Source of the DNA: Nocardioides luti
GTDB lineage: Bacteria; Actinomycetota; Actinomycetes; Propionibacteriales; Nocardioidaceae
Length of the DNA stretch: 64,000 nt
Direction: 5' to 3'
Assembly (NCBI RefSeq): GCF_014212315.1
Contig: NZ_JACKXE010000001.1
Span: forward strand, 1,488,001 to 1,552,000
Shown here one piece after another: positions 36,355 through 45,149 of the stretch. Under the pieces are notes generated by a model. It ran no database searches. It saw only the letters and a program-made list of their open reading frames with translations, and was not told the origin of the DNA. The stretch's first letter is position 1. Every line of letters begins with the position of its first letter. The position numbers and the translations under genes are program-made.

Positions 36355-36363
36355 GACCCGGCG

Positions 36364-36768
36364 TCAGCTGGCGCCGACGGAGCGCCAGTACTCGTTGAGC
36401 GCCCCGTTGGTCTTCACGAACCACACGATGGGGCCGACGATGATGAGCGAGCCGGGGAAGTACCACAGCCCGGTCGTCGCGCTGACCGGCTTCTCGCGAC
36501 CCGCGCGCTCGTAGAGACCGCCGACCTCGTGCGAGGTCACGTAGGGGATCACGAAGCCGACGAAGAACGCCAGCACGAAGGCCAGGCCGCCGCCGATGCC
36601 CTGGCCGGAGTGGCGCTTCATCTCGCCGTGCACCTTGACGAACCAGACGATCGCGTAGATCCCGATCGTCACGATCGCGAGGACGATGCACAGGCCCGTC
36701 CCGCGGATCTTGCCGGGCGCACCCGGGGCGGCCGCCGCGGGGGCGGTGGCGAACTGGTTCTCGGTCAC
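36364..36768 (-). CDS. DUF4234-domain small membrane protein
   Basis: A 134-aa protein with a Pro/Ala-rich head and three to four membrane segments. The GLCIVLAIVTIGIYAIVWFVKVHGEMKRHSG core is diagnostic of DUF4234, and WFVKTNGALNEYWRS ends it. Its function is unknown. It converges with gntR 9 nt away. Confidence 0.88.
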   Translation of the reverse strand: MTENQFATAPAAAAPGAPGKIRGTGLCIVLAIVTIGIYAIVWFVKVHGEMKRHSGQGIGGGLAFVLAFFVGFVIPYVTSHEVGGLYERAGREKPVSATTGLWYFPGSLIIVGPIVWFVKTNGALNEYWRSVGAS

Positions 36769-36905
36769 GACGGGCTCCTCCTGGGACGTTCGACCTCCGG
36801 CGGCGCGACGCTAGCGCGCTCCGACCCCGCTCCGCCGACGAACGCCGCAGCCGGCCCAGGCGCTCTGGACCGGTCCCCCAACCGCCGGGCCCTCGGGTCC
36901 GGCCG

Positions 36906-37979
36906 TCAGTCCAGGGCGGCGCGGAGGTACTGCTGCGGCCACTCGACGCCGGCGCCGACCTCGACGCCCAGCTCGTGCGCGGCGCGCAGCGCCCAGTGCG
37001 GGTCCCGGAGCATGGCGCGGGCCAGCAGCACGACGTCCGCGTGGCCGCCCGCGACGACCTCCTCGGCCTGCTTGGCCTCGGTAATCAGGCCGACGGCCCC
37101 GCTGGGGACCCCGGCCTCCTCGCGGACCCGGCGGGCGAACGGCACCTGGTAGCCCGGCTCGACCGGGATCTCGGCGGGTGCGTTGCCGCCCGTGCTGACG
37201 TCGACCAGGTCGACGCCCTCGTCGCGGAGCAGCCCGGCCAGGCGCACGGACTCGTCGGCGGTCCAGCCGCCCTCGAGCCAGTCGGTGGCGGAGATGCGGA
37301 CGACGAGCGGGACGCCCTCGGGGACCCGGTGCCGGACCTCGCGCACCACCTCGAGGGTGAGCCGGACCCGGTTGTCGAAGGAGCCGCCGTACTCGTCGGT
37401 GCGCTCGTTCGACAGCGGCGAAAGGAACTCGTGGAGCAGGTAACCGTGGGCGGCGTGGATCTCGAGGACGTCGAAGCCGGCGGCCAGCGAGCGCTCGGCG
37501 GCGTCGCCGAAGGCGGTCACGACGCGGGCGATGCCGGCGGCGTCGAGCGGCTCGGGGTCGCGCAGGCCGGGGAACGGCGTGGCGCTCGGGCCGACGGGCG
37601 TCCACCCGCCCTCGTCGTCGGCGGCCGGGCCGCGACCGGTCCACGGCGCCTGGGCGGAGGCCTTGCGGCCGGCGTGCGCGAGCTGGATGCCGGCGGTGGC
37701 GCCCTGCGTGTGCAGGAAGTCGACGATGCGGGACCAGACCTGCTGCTGCAGCTCGTTCCAGATCCCCGTGTCGGCCGGTGAGATCCGGCCCTCGGGGACC
37801 ACCGCGGTGGCCTCGGTGATCACCAGGCCCGCGCCGCCGCGGGCGAACGAGCCGAGGTGGACGAGGTGCCAGTCGTGCGGGACGCCGTCGACGGCGGAGT
37901 ACTGGCACATCGGGGCCACCCACACCCGGTTGCGGACGGTGACGTCGCGCAGGGTGATGGGGGTGAAGAGCTGGCTCAC
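36906..37979 (-). CDS. Old Yellow Enzyme, NADH:flavin oxidoreductase (YqjM-like)
   Basis: A 357-aa FMN enzyme that reduces activated C=C bonds using NAD(P)H. The N-terminal VAPMCQYSA with Cys near residue 25 is the YqjM-type signature, QLAHAGRKAS follows, and the HAAHGYLLHEFLSPLSN motif with substrate-binding His residues is intact, as is the FMN phosphate loop ARAMLRDPHW. The GTG at 37979 has AGGAG upstream. The alpha/beta hydrolase gene lies 44 nt upstream on the same strand. Confidence 0.95.
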   Translation of the reverse strand: MSQLFTPITLRDVTVRNRVWVAPMCQYSAVDGVPHDWHLVHLGSFARGGAGLVITEATAVVPEGRISPADTGIWNELQQQVWSRIVDFLHTQGATAGIQLAHAGRKASAQAPWTGRGPAADDEGGWTPVGPSATPFPGLRDPEPLDAAGIARVVTAFGDAAERSLAAGFDVLEIHAAHGYLLHEFLSPLSNERTDEYGGSFDNRVRLTLEVVREVRHRVPEGVPLVVRISATDWLEGGWTADESVRLAGLLRDEGVDLVDVSTGGNAPAEIPVEPGYQVPFARRVREEAGVPSGAVGLITEAKQAEEVVAGGHADVVLLARAMLRDPHWALRAAHELGVEVGAGVEWPQQYLRAALD

Positions 37980-38023
37980 GGGGGGAACTCCTGGGTCGGC
38001 GGGACTGCGGCGTACGACGGGGC

Positions 38024-38671
38024 TCAACGCCCCGGGTCGACGGTCTGTTCCGCGGGGTCGCCGAGGAGGGTCTCGGTGACGAAGGACGCGGCGGCCCGCT
38101 CGAAGACCGCGCCGTGGCGGAGCATCGCGTGCTTGCCGCCGGGCACCTCGAGGAACCGCACGTCGGTCTGCCGGGCCAGCCGGCGCGCGAGACCCGCGGC
38201 CCGGCCGGGCTCGGCGATCCGGTCCTCGGTGCCGTGCACGATCAGCACCCGGCGGCCGCTCAGGTCGGCGACGTCGGAGGGGTAGACCCACGGGTTGAGC
38301 GCCACGACGCTGCGCACCGGGGCCGCGCCGCCGGCGAGCAGCGCGGCGCGCCCGCCCAGCGAGTGCCCGACGAGGCTGGTGGGCAGCTCGCCGAGACGGT
38401 CGCGCACCTGGTCCAGCGCCCAGGCGACGTCGGCGAGCGGGGTCCGCTCGGTGTCCCAGCCGCGCACCGAGTTGAGCAGCCGGAAGACCGCGAGCCGGCC
38501 GCGGCCGGCGCGGGCGATCCGGCCGGCGATCGGGATCATCCGCAGCACCGACAGCTGGGTGGGGCTGACCGGCGGGCTGCCCTGGCGGCTGGCGCCGCCG
38601 TGGAGCACGAGGACGGCGCCCTCGGGGCGGTCCGGGACGCGGGTCTCGATCAGGCGGGGTGCGGCACTCAC
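38024..38671 (-). CDS. Alpha/beta hydrolase
   Basis: A 215-aa hydrolase. The oxyanion segment VLHGGAS, nucleophile S104 in GHSLGG, Asp in IVHGTEDRIA and His in GGKHAML make a complete triad. There is no signal peptide, so it is cytoplasmic. Substrate unknown; it probably shares a transcript with the Old Yellow Enzyme gene downstream. Confidence 0.9.
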   Translation of the reverse strand: MSAAPRLIETRVPDRPEGAVLVLHGGASRQGSPPVSPTQLSVLRMIPIAGRIARAGRGRLAVFRLLNSVRGWDTERTPLADVAWALDQVRDRLGELPTSLVGHSLGGRAALLAGGAAPVRSVVALNPWVYPSDVADLSGRRVLIVHGTEDRIAEPGRAAGLARRLARQTDVRFLEVPGGKHAMLRHGAVFERAAASFVTETLLGDPAEQTVDPGR

Positions 38672-38734
38672 ACCCGCCAGTCTGGCCGAGGGGTGGTCAG
38701 CGCCCGGCCGCAGCCGGGCCCCGAGGACGCACGG

Positions 38735-40009
38735 TCAGCGCTGGAGCGCGCGGACCAGCACCACCGGGGACTGCCCCGCGAGGTTGCCGTGCGCCGCGGG
38801 CACGGTCACGACGAAGCGCCCGGTGTGGCCCTCGGGGACCTCGAAGGAGTAGCGACCGTCCTTGCCGACGACGGTGTGGGCGACCTCGGCGCGGCCGTGG
38901 GGCGTGACCTCCCACAGCGTCGCCCGGACGCCGGGCTGGGGCGGGTTGGTGCCGCCGGCGACCGCCAGCGGCTGGCCGGCCCCGCCGGAGACGTCGAGCG
39001 CGGCGTCGACGAGCGTGGCCACGTCGACGGTGAAGGTCGGCGAGACGCTGCCGTCGACCGACCAGGTGCCGGCGAAGCGCCAGCGGTAGACGGTGTGCGT
39101 GGTCGGCTCCACCGTCACGGTCGGGTCGCCGCCGTCGACGGGGGCGGTCGCGCCCTCGACCGGGCTGAACCCCGAGGCGCCGTACGGCTGGGACTCGAGC
39201 ACGAGCAGGCCGTGCGGGAGCGCGGCGCCGCGCTCGTCGCGCAGGGTGCCGCGGAGGGTGACGCCGTCGCCGGGGGCGACCCGCGAGCGGGAGCCGCCGA
39301 TGGCGGTGCGGCTGGTGTAGCCCTCGAGGTCGTAGGTCGTGACGTTGCCGGGGGTGCCTACGCGCAGCGCGTCGACCTTGAAGGGGTTGCCGTCGCAGCC
39401 GAAGCCGACGGTCCAGAAGCCCGGGCCGTCGCCGCCGTGCGCGGCGACGAAGCTGTCGACGGTGGCGGGCGCCTCGGCGGTTGCAGCGTCCGCGGCGGCG
39501 TCGGCGAGCGGGGCGGGTCGCTGGGCGGCGAGGTCGTACTGCGTCCAGGTGTAGGTCAGCCCGGTCGCGTCGACCTGCTGCCACCCCCCGGCCGCGGCGG
39601 TGAGGTCGGCGCGGCCGACCCAGACGAGGTTGGTGCCGTAGTCCGCGGGCGACTGGTAGCCGGCGTACGCGACCCCGGTCGTGCCCTGCGGCGCCTGGAC
39701 GGACATCCCCGCGACGGTGGTGCCGGTCATCGAGGCGACCGCGTGCTGCGCGCCGACGGCGTTGCCACCGGCGAGGTCGTACTTCAGCGCGCGGCTGCCG
39801 AGGGGGACGTCGGCGGCCTTGGAGAGGTACGTCGAGATCGGCTCGGCGACGCGGTCGAAGAGGCCGGGGCAGCCGGTGATCGCGAGCGAGGTGAGCCCGC
39901 CCGAGAAGTCGAGGCCGCGGACGACGACGGTGCTGTCGGCGTGTGCCGGGGCAGCCTGCACGGCCACCGCCGTGACCGCTGCGGCCACCATCAGTCCTGC
40001 GCGGCGCAT
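38735..40009 (-). CDS. Secreted beta-rich protein of unknown function
   Basis: A 424-aa exported protein; the ATG at 40009 opens a signal peptide (RRAGLMVAAAVTAVAVQAAPAHA, cut after AHA). The rest is hydrophilic and Thr/Val/Gly-rich, with Ig-like strands and two cysteines in TGCPGLFD and GFGCDGNP. A carboxypeptidase-regulatory-like segment (GKDGRYSFEVPEGHTGRF) ends it. No enzyme motif is visible. It is probably a surface or wall protein. Confidence 0.75.
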   Translation of the reverse strand: MRRAGLMVAAAVTAVAVQAAPAHADSTVVVRGLDFSGGLTSLAITGCPGLFDRVAEPISTYLSKAADVPLGSRALKYDLAGGNAVGAQHAVASMTGTTVAGMSVQAPQGTTGVAYAGYQSPADYGTNLVWVGRADLTAAAGGWQQVDATGLTYTWTQYDLAAQRPAPLADAAADAATAEAPATVDSFVAAHGGDGPGFWTVGFGCDGNPFKVDALRVGTPGNVTTYDLEGYTSRTAIGGSRSRVAPGDGVTLRGTLRDERGAALPHGLLVLESQPYGASGFSPVEGATAPVDGGDPTVTVEPTTHTVYRWRFAGTWSVDGSVSPTFTVDVATLVDAALDVSGGAGQPLAVAGGTNPPQPGVRATLWEVTPHGRAEVAHTVVGKDGRYSFEVPEGHTGRFVVTVPAAHGNLAGQSPVVLVRALQR

Positions 40010-40298
40010 TGCGCCCTCCCCGTACCTGGTCGTGCTCCCTCGTGGTGGGCTCAGCGTACGCGTGATGGGAAGGCTGTGGTCCAGCAGTTGTCCAGAAAAT
40101 CGGTGCACTTTGCGGGACGGGAGCGTGAACGGGGAGCGACGCGGGTCGTCAGGAGGCACCCGGGGCTCCGCGGCCTTCGCGGGACCCCCGGTTGTGCCCG
40201 ATCGTGTGGGGTTCGCCCCGAGGGCCTACATTGGGGGGTACGGATCGGGGATCTGAGGTCGCGCGACCACGCTCGACTCGTCCCACGGCCGGGAACGG

Positions 40299-41003
40299 AT
40301 GGGCGTGACTGAGGTCCGAACGAGCTACTGGCGCACCACGGACGACGAGGACGCCGCGAGCTCCGCGATCTCCGACGGCGCCCCGACCGACGACTCCGAC
40401 GGTGACGACACCGTCACCCCCGGCACCGACGCCGCGGCGGCCCCCGAGGCCGACGCCGAGCCGGAGCCCGAGGTCACCAAGGAAGAGGCCGAGGCCGCCT
40501 GGGCCCCCGAGGCCCGCCGGATCCTGACCCGCGTGGCCGGCGCCTACCAGTCGCTCATCGAGTACGCCGAGCTGGCCGCCGAGATCCAGGAGTCGTCCGG
40601 GATCCACACCCGTCGCCAGGTCCGCAGCTGGATCGTCCCCGTCCTCGACGAGGTCGCCCGGCTCAACCACGAGCACGGCGAGCCGATGATGACGTCGTTG
40701 GTCGTGCACAAGGCCGACGGCACCGTCGGCACCAGCTACGACCTGGCCCTGAGCCTGGCCGGCATCGACCCCATCGAGGACCCGCTGGCGCGCGAGAAGC
40801 ACGCCTCGCAGTCGCGCCTCGACTGCTACCAGTGGGCCGACGCCAACGTCCCCTCCGGCGGCGGTCGCCCCGAGATGTCCCCGCGTTTCCAGCAGATCCA
40901 GGCGCGCCAGCGCAAGGAGCGCCGCGACGCCGAGCAGCCGAACATCTGCCCGCACTGCTTCATGGCGATCCCGCCGACCGGCCGCTGCGACAACTGCGGC
41001 TGA
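40299..41003 (+). CDS. Conserved actinobacterial zinc-ribbon protein
   Basis: A 234-aa cytoplasmic protein. An acidic Asp/Ala/Glu-rich head (about 65 residues) leads into a helical domain, and the C-terminus is a zinc ribbon, CPHCFMAIPPTGRCDNCG, at the last 18 residues. I know of no function. It stands alone behind a 289-bp gap with no gene and a possible promoter near 40225. Confidence 0.7.
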   Translation: MGVTEVRTSYWRTTDDEDAASSAISDGAPTDDSDGDDTVTPGTDAAAAPEADAEPEPEVTKEEAEAAWAPEARRILTRVAGAYQSLIEYAELAAEIQESSGIHTRRQVRSWIVPVLDEVARLNHEHGEPMMTSLVVHKADGTVGTSYDLALSLAGIDPIEDPLAREKHASQSRLDCYQWADANVPSGGGRPEMSPRFQQIQARQRKERRDAEQPNICPHCFMAIPPTGRCDNCG

Positions 41004-41018
41004 CCGCTCGACCCGGGC

Positions 41019-42443
41019 TCAGCCCGTGCGGTAGGTGAACAGCTCGCCGGCGCCCACGACGTACGACGCGTCGAGGCTGCCCGGCACCTGCACCGTCACC
41101 GTGCGCGCTCCCCCGCTCCCGTTCCACCCGAAGACCCCGACGGTTCCGTCGGGGTCTTCGAACGCCGCCACCCGCAGCCCCGGCGTCGCCGAGGACGCCA
41201 CGACATGGCTCCCCGGGCCGGCCGCGCGGGACAGGTGGGCGAGCGTGAAGAGCTCCGGCTCCGCGGTCGTCGTGCCGTCGGCGTGCACGGTCAGCAGGCC
41301 ACGGCAGGTCTTGCAGCCCCAGCGCGACCCGGCGTCGACGGGACCGTGCGCCTCGTCGAGGACGAGGTTCCACATCATCAGCCCGGCCGAGCCGGCCGCG
41401 ACCGCGTCGGTGACGAGGTTGCGCGCGTCCCAGCCGAAGGTCCCGGCCCAGTCGCCGGTCGTGCCGGTGCACTCGGTCACGATGCTCGGCACCGCGAGCC
41501 CAGCCATCTGGGCGGGCGTGCCGCGGTAGCAGTGGTACGCCGCCGCGTCGAAGGCCCCCGGAGCCGCCGCGAGCGCGGCGTCGACGCGGTCCCGGTCGGC
41601 CCAGTTGTGGTCGACCGCCCACAGCCGGGTGCCGAGGTCGTGCAGCCGGTCGGCAGCGCTGCCGCCCACCCGGGCCAGCTGCGCGTCGGTCATCTTCATC
41701 GTCGGGTAGTCCGAGCTGTGGCCGGGCTCGTTGCCCAGGCTGGTCGCCCACAGCGGCACTCCGTGGTCGCGCAGCCAGCGGGCCTGGCCCACCAGGAGGT
41801 CGGCGTACGTCTCCTCCGCGCCGGGCAGGAGGCCGCCGCCGCGCAGGCTCCCGGTGGTCTTGAGCTGCGCGGGCGCCGACCACGCGGCGCCGACGACCCG
41901 GACCCGGGGCTGGACGCGGGCGACCGCGGTGCGCACGTAGCGGGCGAGCGCCCGCCCCTGCCGGGTCGGCCGGGCGCGCGAGCCGTCCCACGACCAGCTC
42001 CACGTCGTCGGCGAGAAGTCGGTCGCCGACAGCGGCAGCCGCAGCAGGTCGAGGTGCGCGCCGAGGGGTGCGCGCGGACCGAAGAGCCGGCGCAGGCGGC
42101 CGGGGTGGTGGCGCAGCAGCGCCAACGAGGCGTCGGTGAGCGCGGCGCCGGTCCCCCACCACTGCTGGCGGTCCTGGGTCGGGTCGACGATGACGACGGC
42201 GGTGGGTGCGGCAGGGCTGGGGGCGGGTGTCGGGTCCGGGTCGAGCTCGAGGAGGCGCCGTGCCGGGTCGGTCGGCGAGGAGACCCAGAACCGCGGGGCC
42301 GGCTGCGGGACGGCCTGCGGGGCCGGGTCGGCGAGCACCGCGGCGGCGGGGTGGGCTGCCGCCCCGAGCAGGGTCACGAGCACGGTGGCGAGCAGGCCGG
42401 CGAGGCGCCGTACGACGGCTCGGGGCAGGGGGTGGGGGCGCAC
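41019..42443 (-). CDS. Secreted glycoside hydrolase family 30 enzyme
   Basis: A 474-aa exported glycosidase of the GH30 (glucosylceramidase/xylanase) clan. The signal peptide covers about residues 1-34 (GTG start at 42443). The TIM-barrel domain has acid/base E239 in SLGNEPG and nucleophile E324 in IVTECTG. A C-terminal beta-domain follows, with WNGSGGARTVTVQVPG. It acts on extracellular beta-glycans or glycolipids; the substrate is not clear. An intragenic hairpin (41129-41160) lies near its 3' end. Confidence 0.88.
   Translation of the reverse strand: MRPHPLPRAVVRRLAGLLATVLVTLLGAAAHPAAAVLADPAPQAVPQPAPRFWVSSPTDPARRLLELDPDPTPAPSPAAPTAVVIVDPTQDRQQWWGTGAALTDASLALLRHHPGRLRRLFGPRAPLGAHLDLLRLPLSATDFSPTTWSWSWDGSRARPTRQGRALARYVRTAVARVQPRVRVVGAAWSAPAQLKTTGSLRGGGLLPGAEETYADLLVGQARWLRDHGVPLWATSLGNEPGHSSDYPTMKMTDAQLARVGGSAADRLHDLGTRLWAVDHNWADRDRVDAALAAAPGAFDAAAYHCYRGTPAQMAGLAVPSIVTECTGTTGDWAGTFGWDARNLVTDAVAAGSAGLMMWNLVLDEAHGPVDAGSRWGCKTCRGLLTVHADGTTTAEPELFTLAHLSRAAGPGSHVVASSATPGLRVAAFEDPDGTVGVFGWNGSGGARTVTVQVPGSLDASYVVGAGELFTYRTG
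41129..41160. other. Strong intragenic inverted repeat inside GH30
   Basis: CGAAGACCCCGACGG and CCGTCGGGGTCTTCG form perfect 15-bp arms with a TT centre, encoding the FEDPDGTVGVFGW region of the protein. It is much stronger than chance coding palindromes and could stall transcription or act as an antisense terminator. Confidence 0.8.
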
Positions 42444-42672
42444 GACGTCCGTTCCGAGAGGGGGCCGCCGGGGGCGGAGCGGCCGGGGAGAAGTCCAGCA
42501 CGGGTCGGCAAGCGGCGTACGCCGGATGCCCGAACCTGTCGGTCCGGAGCCGGTCTGGACCATCCGAACGGGTGAGGTGCCGGAACGGGCGAGTCCCTGC
42601 GGCGGGCCACCCCACCGGTCTAGCGTGGCGGCATCGACCGGGGGGTCGAGTTGTCTCTGGGGGAGCAATTCC

Positions 42673-43011
42673 ATGTTGGTTGAAGATCGTCCTGTGCCCG
42701 CGCCCGGCCTCGAGCACGACTGTGCGTCGTTCGGCCCCGGTCACCAGCTGCACTGGCAGCACTGGAAGAAGGCCACGGCCGCGACGCTGGTCCCGGTCTC
42801 GGAGGTGGACGTCGACGGCACGCTCGTCGAGGTGCACGTCGCGGGCCGCCAGCCGTTCCACTGGCTGCACCACGACCCGGCCCGGCTGCGCGACGCGCTC
42901 GCGAAGGCCGAGATGCCGATCCTCGCGAGCCCGCAGTGGCAGGCGCTGCGGGTGGACGGGTACTGGTTCAACTGCGCGCCGAACGACCGCTCCTTCGGCG
43001 ACTGCCGCTAG
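42673..43011 (+). CDS. Unrecognised small protein
   Basis: A 112-aa cytoplasmic protein with a good Shine-Dalgarno (GGGGGAG, about 8 nt before the ATG at 42673). It is rich in His and Trp (HQLHWQHWKK, FHWLHHDP) and has two cysteines. No family is recognised. It is 110 bp upstream of the WXG100 cluster and could belong to that accessory region or stand alone. Confidence 0.6.
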   Translation: MLVEDRPVPAPGLEHDCASFGPGHQLHWQHWKKATAATLVPVSEVDVDGTLVEVHVAGRQPFHWLHHDPARLRDALAKAEMPILASPQWQALRVDGYWFNCAPNDRSFGDCR

Positions 43012-43029
43012 CTCCTCGCGCCGCGGAAG

Positions 43030-43038
43030 TTATCCACA
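43030..43038. promoter_or_regulatory. Consensus DnaA box upstream of the WXG100 cluster
   Basis: TTATCCACA matches the DnaA box exactly. Only one copy is seen here, so it is more likely a regulatory or chance match than an origin. Confidence 0.35.
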
Positions 43039-43121
43039 GATCGCTCCGCGGCCCGCTCGCCGCCCCGGTTCCGGGGCAGGCTCCCGGGTGAACGACGTCC
43101 TCGCTCACCTCGGGAGAGACC

Positions 43122-43451
43122 ATGACGATCACCGTCGACCACCCGGCGTTCCGCGCCGCGCTCGCCGACCTCGCCCGCGCCACCGAACGCCTCGACCGGT
43201 CCCGCACCCGCGCCGGCGCTGAGGTCCGCGGCCTGCTCGACGGTGGGTGGGTCGGCCCGGCGGCCGACGCCTTCGCCGCCGGCTGGGCGGAGTGGTCCGA
43301 CGGCGCCGCCGCCGTCTCCGCCGGCCTCGCCGCCCTGCGCGACCTGCTCGACGCGGTGCACCGCGACCTCGTCGCCGCCGACGCCGCCTCGCAGGCGGCC
43401 CTCGACCGGATGGCGGCAGGTGTCGCCGCAGCCTGCGGGGCCCTGCGGTGA
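43122..43451 (+). CDS. WXG100-family protein
   Basis: A 109-aa small helical-hairpin protein with W43-V-G45 in GGWVGPAADAF and a following AGWAEW turn. WXG100 proteins are substrates or chaperone partners of Type VII secretion. It is first of three stop-start overlapping genes; its stop overlaps the next GTG. Its partner is probably the second small protein, and the pair likely carry or stabilise the downstream toxin. No secretion apparatus (EccC, EccD) lies in the window. Confidence 0.85.
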   Translation: MTITVDHPAFRAALADLARATERLDRSRTRAGAEVRGLLDGGWVGPAADAFAAGWAEWSDGAAAVSAGLAALRDLLDAVHRDLVAADAASQAALDRMAAGVAAACGALR

Positions 43452-43759
43452 GCGCCGGGGCCGGGCTGCCGTTCGTGGCCGACCTCGACGATCTCGAGCG
43501 GGTCGTCGCCGAGCTGGCCTCGTGCGGGACCGACCTCGGCGCGCTGCTCGACGAGGTCGACGCCGGGGTCGCGGCGCTGCACCTGACCTGGTCGGGCGCG
43601 GCGGCCGACGCCCACCGGGCGGCTCAGGCGACGTGGCGGGCCGGCTTCCGCGAGATGCGCGAGGCCCTCGACCTCCTCCGCTGCGTGGGGCAGGTCGCCC
43701 ACGACAACTACGACGCGGCCGCCCGCGCCAACGTGGCGATGTGGGGGCAGGTCCGGTGA
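43448..43759 (+). CDS. Second WXG100-like protein
   Basis: A 103-aa helical-hairpin protein with W48-S-G50 in LTWSGAAADAH, followed by ATWRAGFREM. The GTG at 43448 overlaps the previous stop, and its own stop overlaps the next GTG at 43756. With the preceding protein it probably forms a heterodimer that escorts the toxin. Confidence 0.82.
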   Translation: MSAGAGLPFVADLDDLERVVAELASCGTDLGALLDEVDAGVAALHLTWSGAAADAHRAAQATWRAGFREMREALDLLRCVGQVAHDNYDAAARANVAMWGQVR

Positions 43760-45138
43760 GGCTCGAGATCGACGGCGGCGGCTACGAGACGGCTGCGACC
43801 GCGTTCGCGAGCGGCAACCAGCTCGCGGCGCTGGTCCACCAGCGGCTGGCCGGGGCGCTGGCCGGTCTCGGGGGGATGGCGGGCGACGACGCGACCGCGT
43901 CCGACTTCGCCACGGCGTACGACGACGGCGCCCGGGAGGCGCTCGGCGCGCTCGGCGACCTGGTCGACGCCTTCGCGGGCCTCGGGCGGCTGACCGAGGC
44001 CGCGCTCGCCCAGCACCGGCGCGCGGACGCGCGGTCGGTGGTCAACGGGGCGGTGGTGTACGACGGCGGCTGGCTGCCGGACACCGGCTACGTCGCCGTC
44101 CTGCCCGCCTCGCCGCCGTCCTCGCTGGGCGGCAACGCCTTCGAGCTCCCAGGCAAGGTCGAGTGGATCCTCGACCACGTCGGCGGGTTCGTCTGGCCCG
44201 ACGCCGACGTCGACCGGGTCCGCTCCGCCGCCGCAGCGTGGTCGGCCGCCGCCGACGGCCTCGAGGACCTCGTCACCTGCTGCGACTCCGCCACCCGCGG
44301 CTTCTGGCACGAGCGCTCCCCCGAGATCCCGATCGCCCTCGACGCCACCGCCGACCTCCGCACCACCACCACCGACGTCGCGACCCGTCTCGCCACCCTG
44401 GCTGCCCACTGCACGGCGTACGCCGACGACGTCGAGGAGCACCGACGTCAGGTCCTCGACCTCGCCGAGTGGCTGCTCGAGCAGGTGGTCGAGGGCATCC
44501 TGATCAGCGTCGGCATCGGCCTGATCACCGGCGGCGCCGGCGCCGGGGCCGCCGGCAGCGCCGTCGTCGCCCGCGTCGTCGCCGAGAGCCGCCGCTTCGA
44601 GGAGATCCTCCTCGCCCTCCGCTCCCTCACCTCCGCCCTCGCCTCCACCACCCGCGGCACCCGCGACCTGCTGCGGGCGTCACGGGCGCGGCTCGTGAAG
44701 TTCCGCGAGGCCACGGTCACACGCGGGCTCCTCCGTGACGAGCGGGGGTCGATCGACCTCGGTGCGTGGCAGTCGAAGTGGCTGCGTGCCCATGAGCACT
44801 CCGGGAGCCACACGATCGCGCGGCACACGGGGCTGACGAGAGCCCAGCTGCGACACCGCCTGGAGACGACCACTCACTCCCAGGTGTCCACCTTCCGCAA
44901 CGAGCGGCAAGCAGAGAAGGCGATCCGGGAGGGGCTCACCGCCCACCCCGAGCGGATCCGGGCCTGGATCGAGGGCGACTCAGGACGTCTGCGGCTCGAT
45001 GCGTCGCTGAGATCGAGTACCGGCATCTCCATGACCAGGAACGGAGTCGTCGACGTGCGTGGCGTCCGCATCATCCTTGTGCGCGATCCCTCGATGCCCG
45101 ACGGTTATCGCATCCTGACCGCGTTCCCACAGGCTTGA
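43756..45138 (+). CDS. Polymorphic toxin with C-terminal bacterial RNase A-type domain
   Basis: A 460-aa protein. Residues 1-100 form a WXG-like helical hairpin (GMAGDDATASDFATAYD), a helical middle follows, and a small hydrophobic segment (about 250-280, GILISVGIGLITGGAGAGAAG) precedes the toxin. Residues 331-460 match the bacterial CdiA-CT RNase A family (RNase_A_bac): SHTIARHTGLT with H352 and H357, STF, then VRIILVRDPSMPDGYRILTAFP. T455 and F457 sit where related enzymes have Thr and Tyr. The last 400 bases have more A/T-ending codons, suggesting a swapped-in toxin tip. An immunity gene follows 11 nt later. The delivery route is probably Type VII. Confidence 0.85.
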   Translation: MRLEIDGGGYETAATAFASGNQLAALVHQRLAGALAGLGGMAGDDATASDFATAYDDGAREALGALGDLVDAFAGLGRLTEAALAQHRRADARSVVNGAVVYDGGWLPDTGYVAVLPASPPSSLGGNAFELPGKVEWILDHVGGFVWPDADVDRVRSAAAAWSAAADGLEDLVTCCDSATRGFWHERSPEIPIALDATADLRTTTTDVATRLATLAAHCTAYADDVEEHRRQVLDLAEWLLEQVVEGILISVGIGLITGGAGAGAAGSAVVARVVAESRRFEEILLALRSLTSALASTTRGTRDLLRASRARLVKFREATVTRGLLRDERGSIDLGAWQSKWLRAHEHSGSHTIARHTGLTRAQLRHRLETTTHSQVSTFRNERQAEKAIREGLTAHPERIRAWIEGDSGRLRLDASLRSSTGISMTRNGVVDVRGVRIILVRDPSMPDGYRILTAFPQA

Positions 45139-45149
45139 CGGAGGTTGAA

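Noticed and set aside
43030..43038. A replication origin at the DnaA box
   Set aside because: Only one box is present, without AT-rich unwinding sequence or dnaA/dnaN genes.
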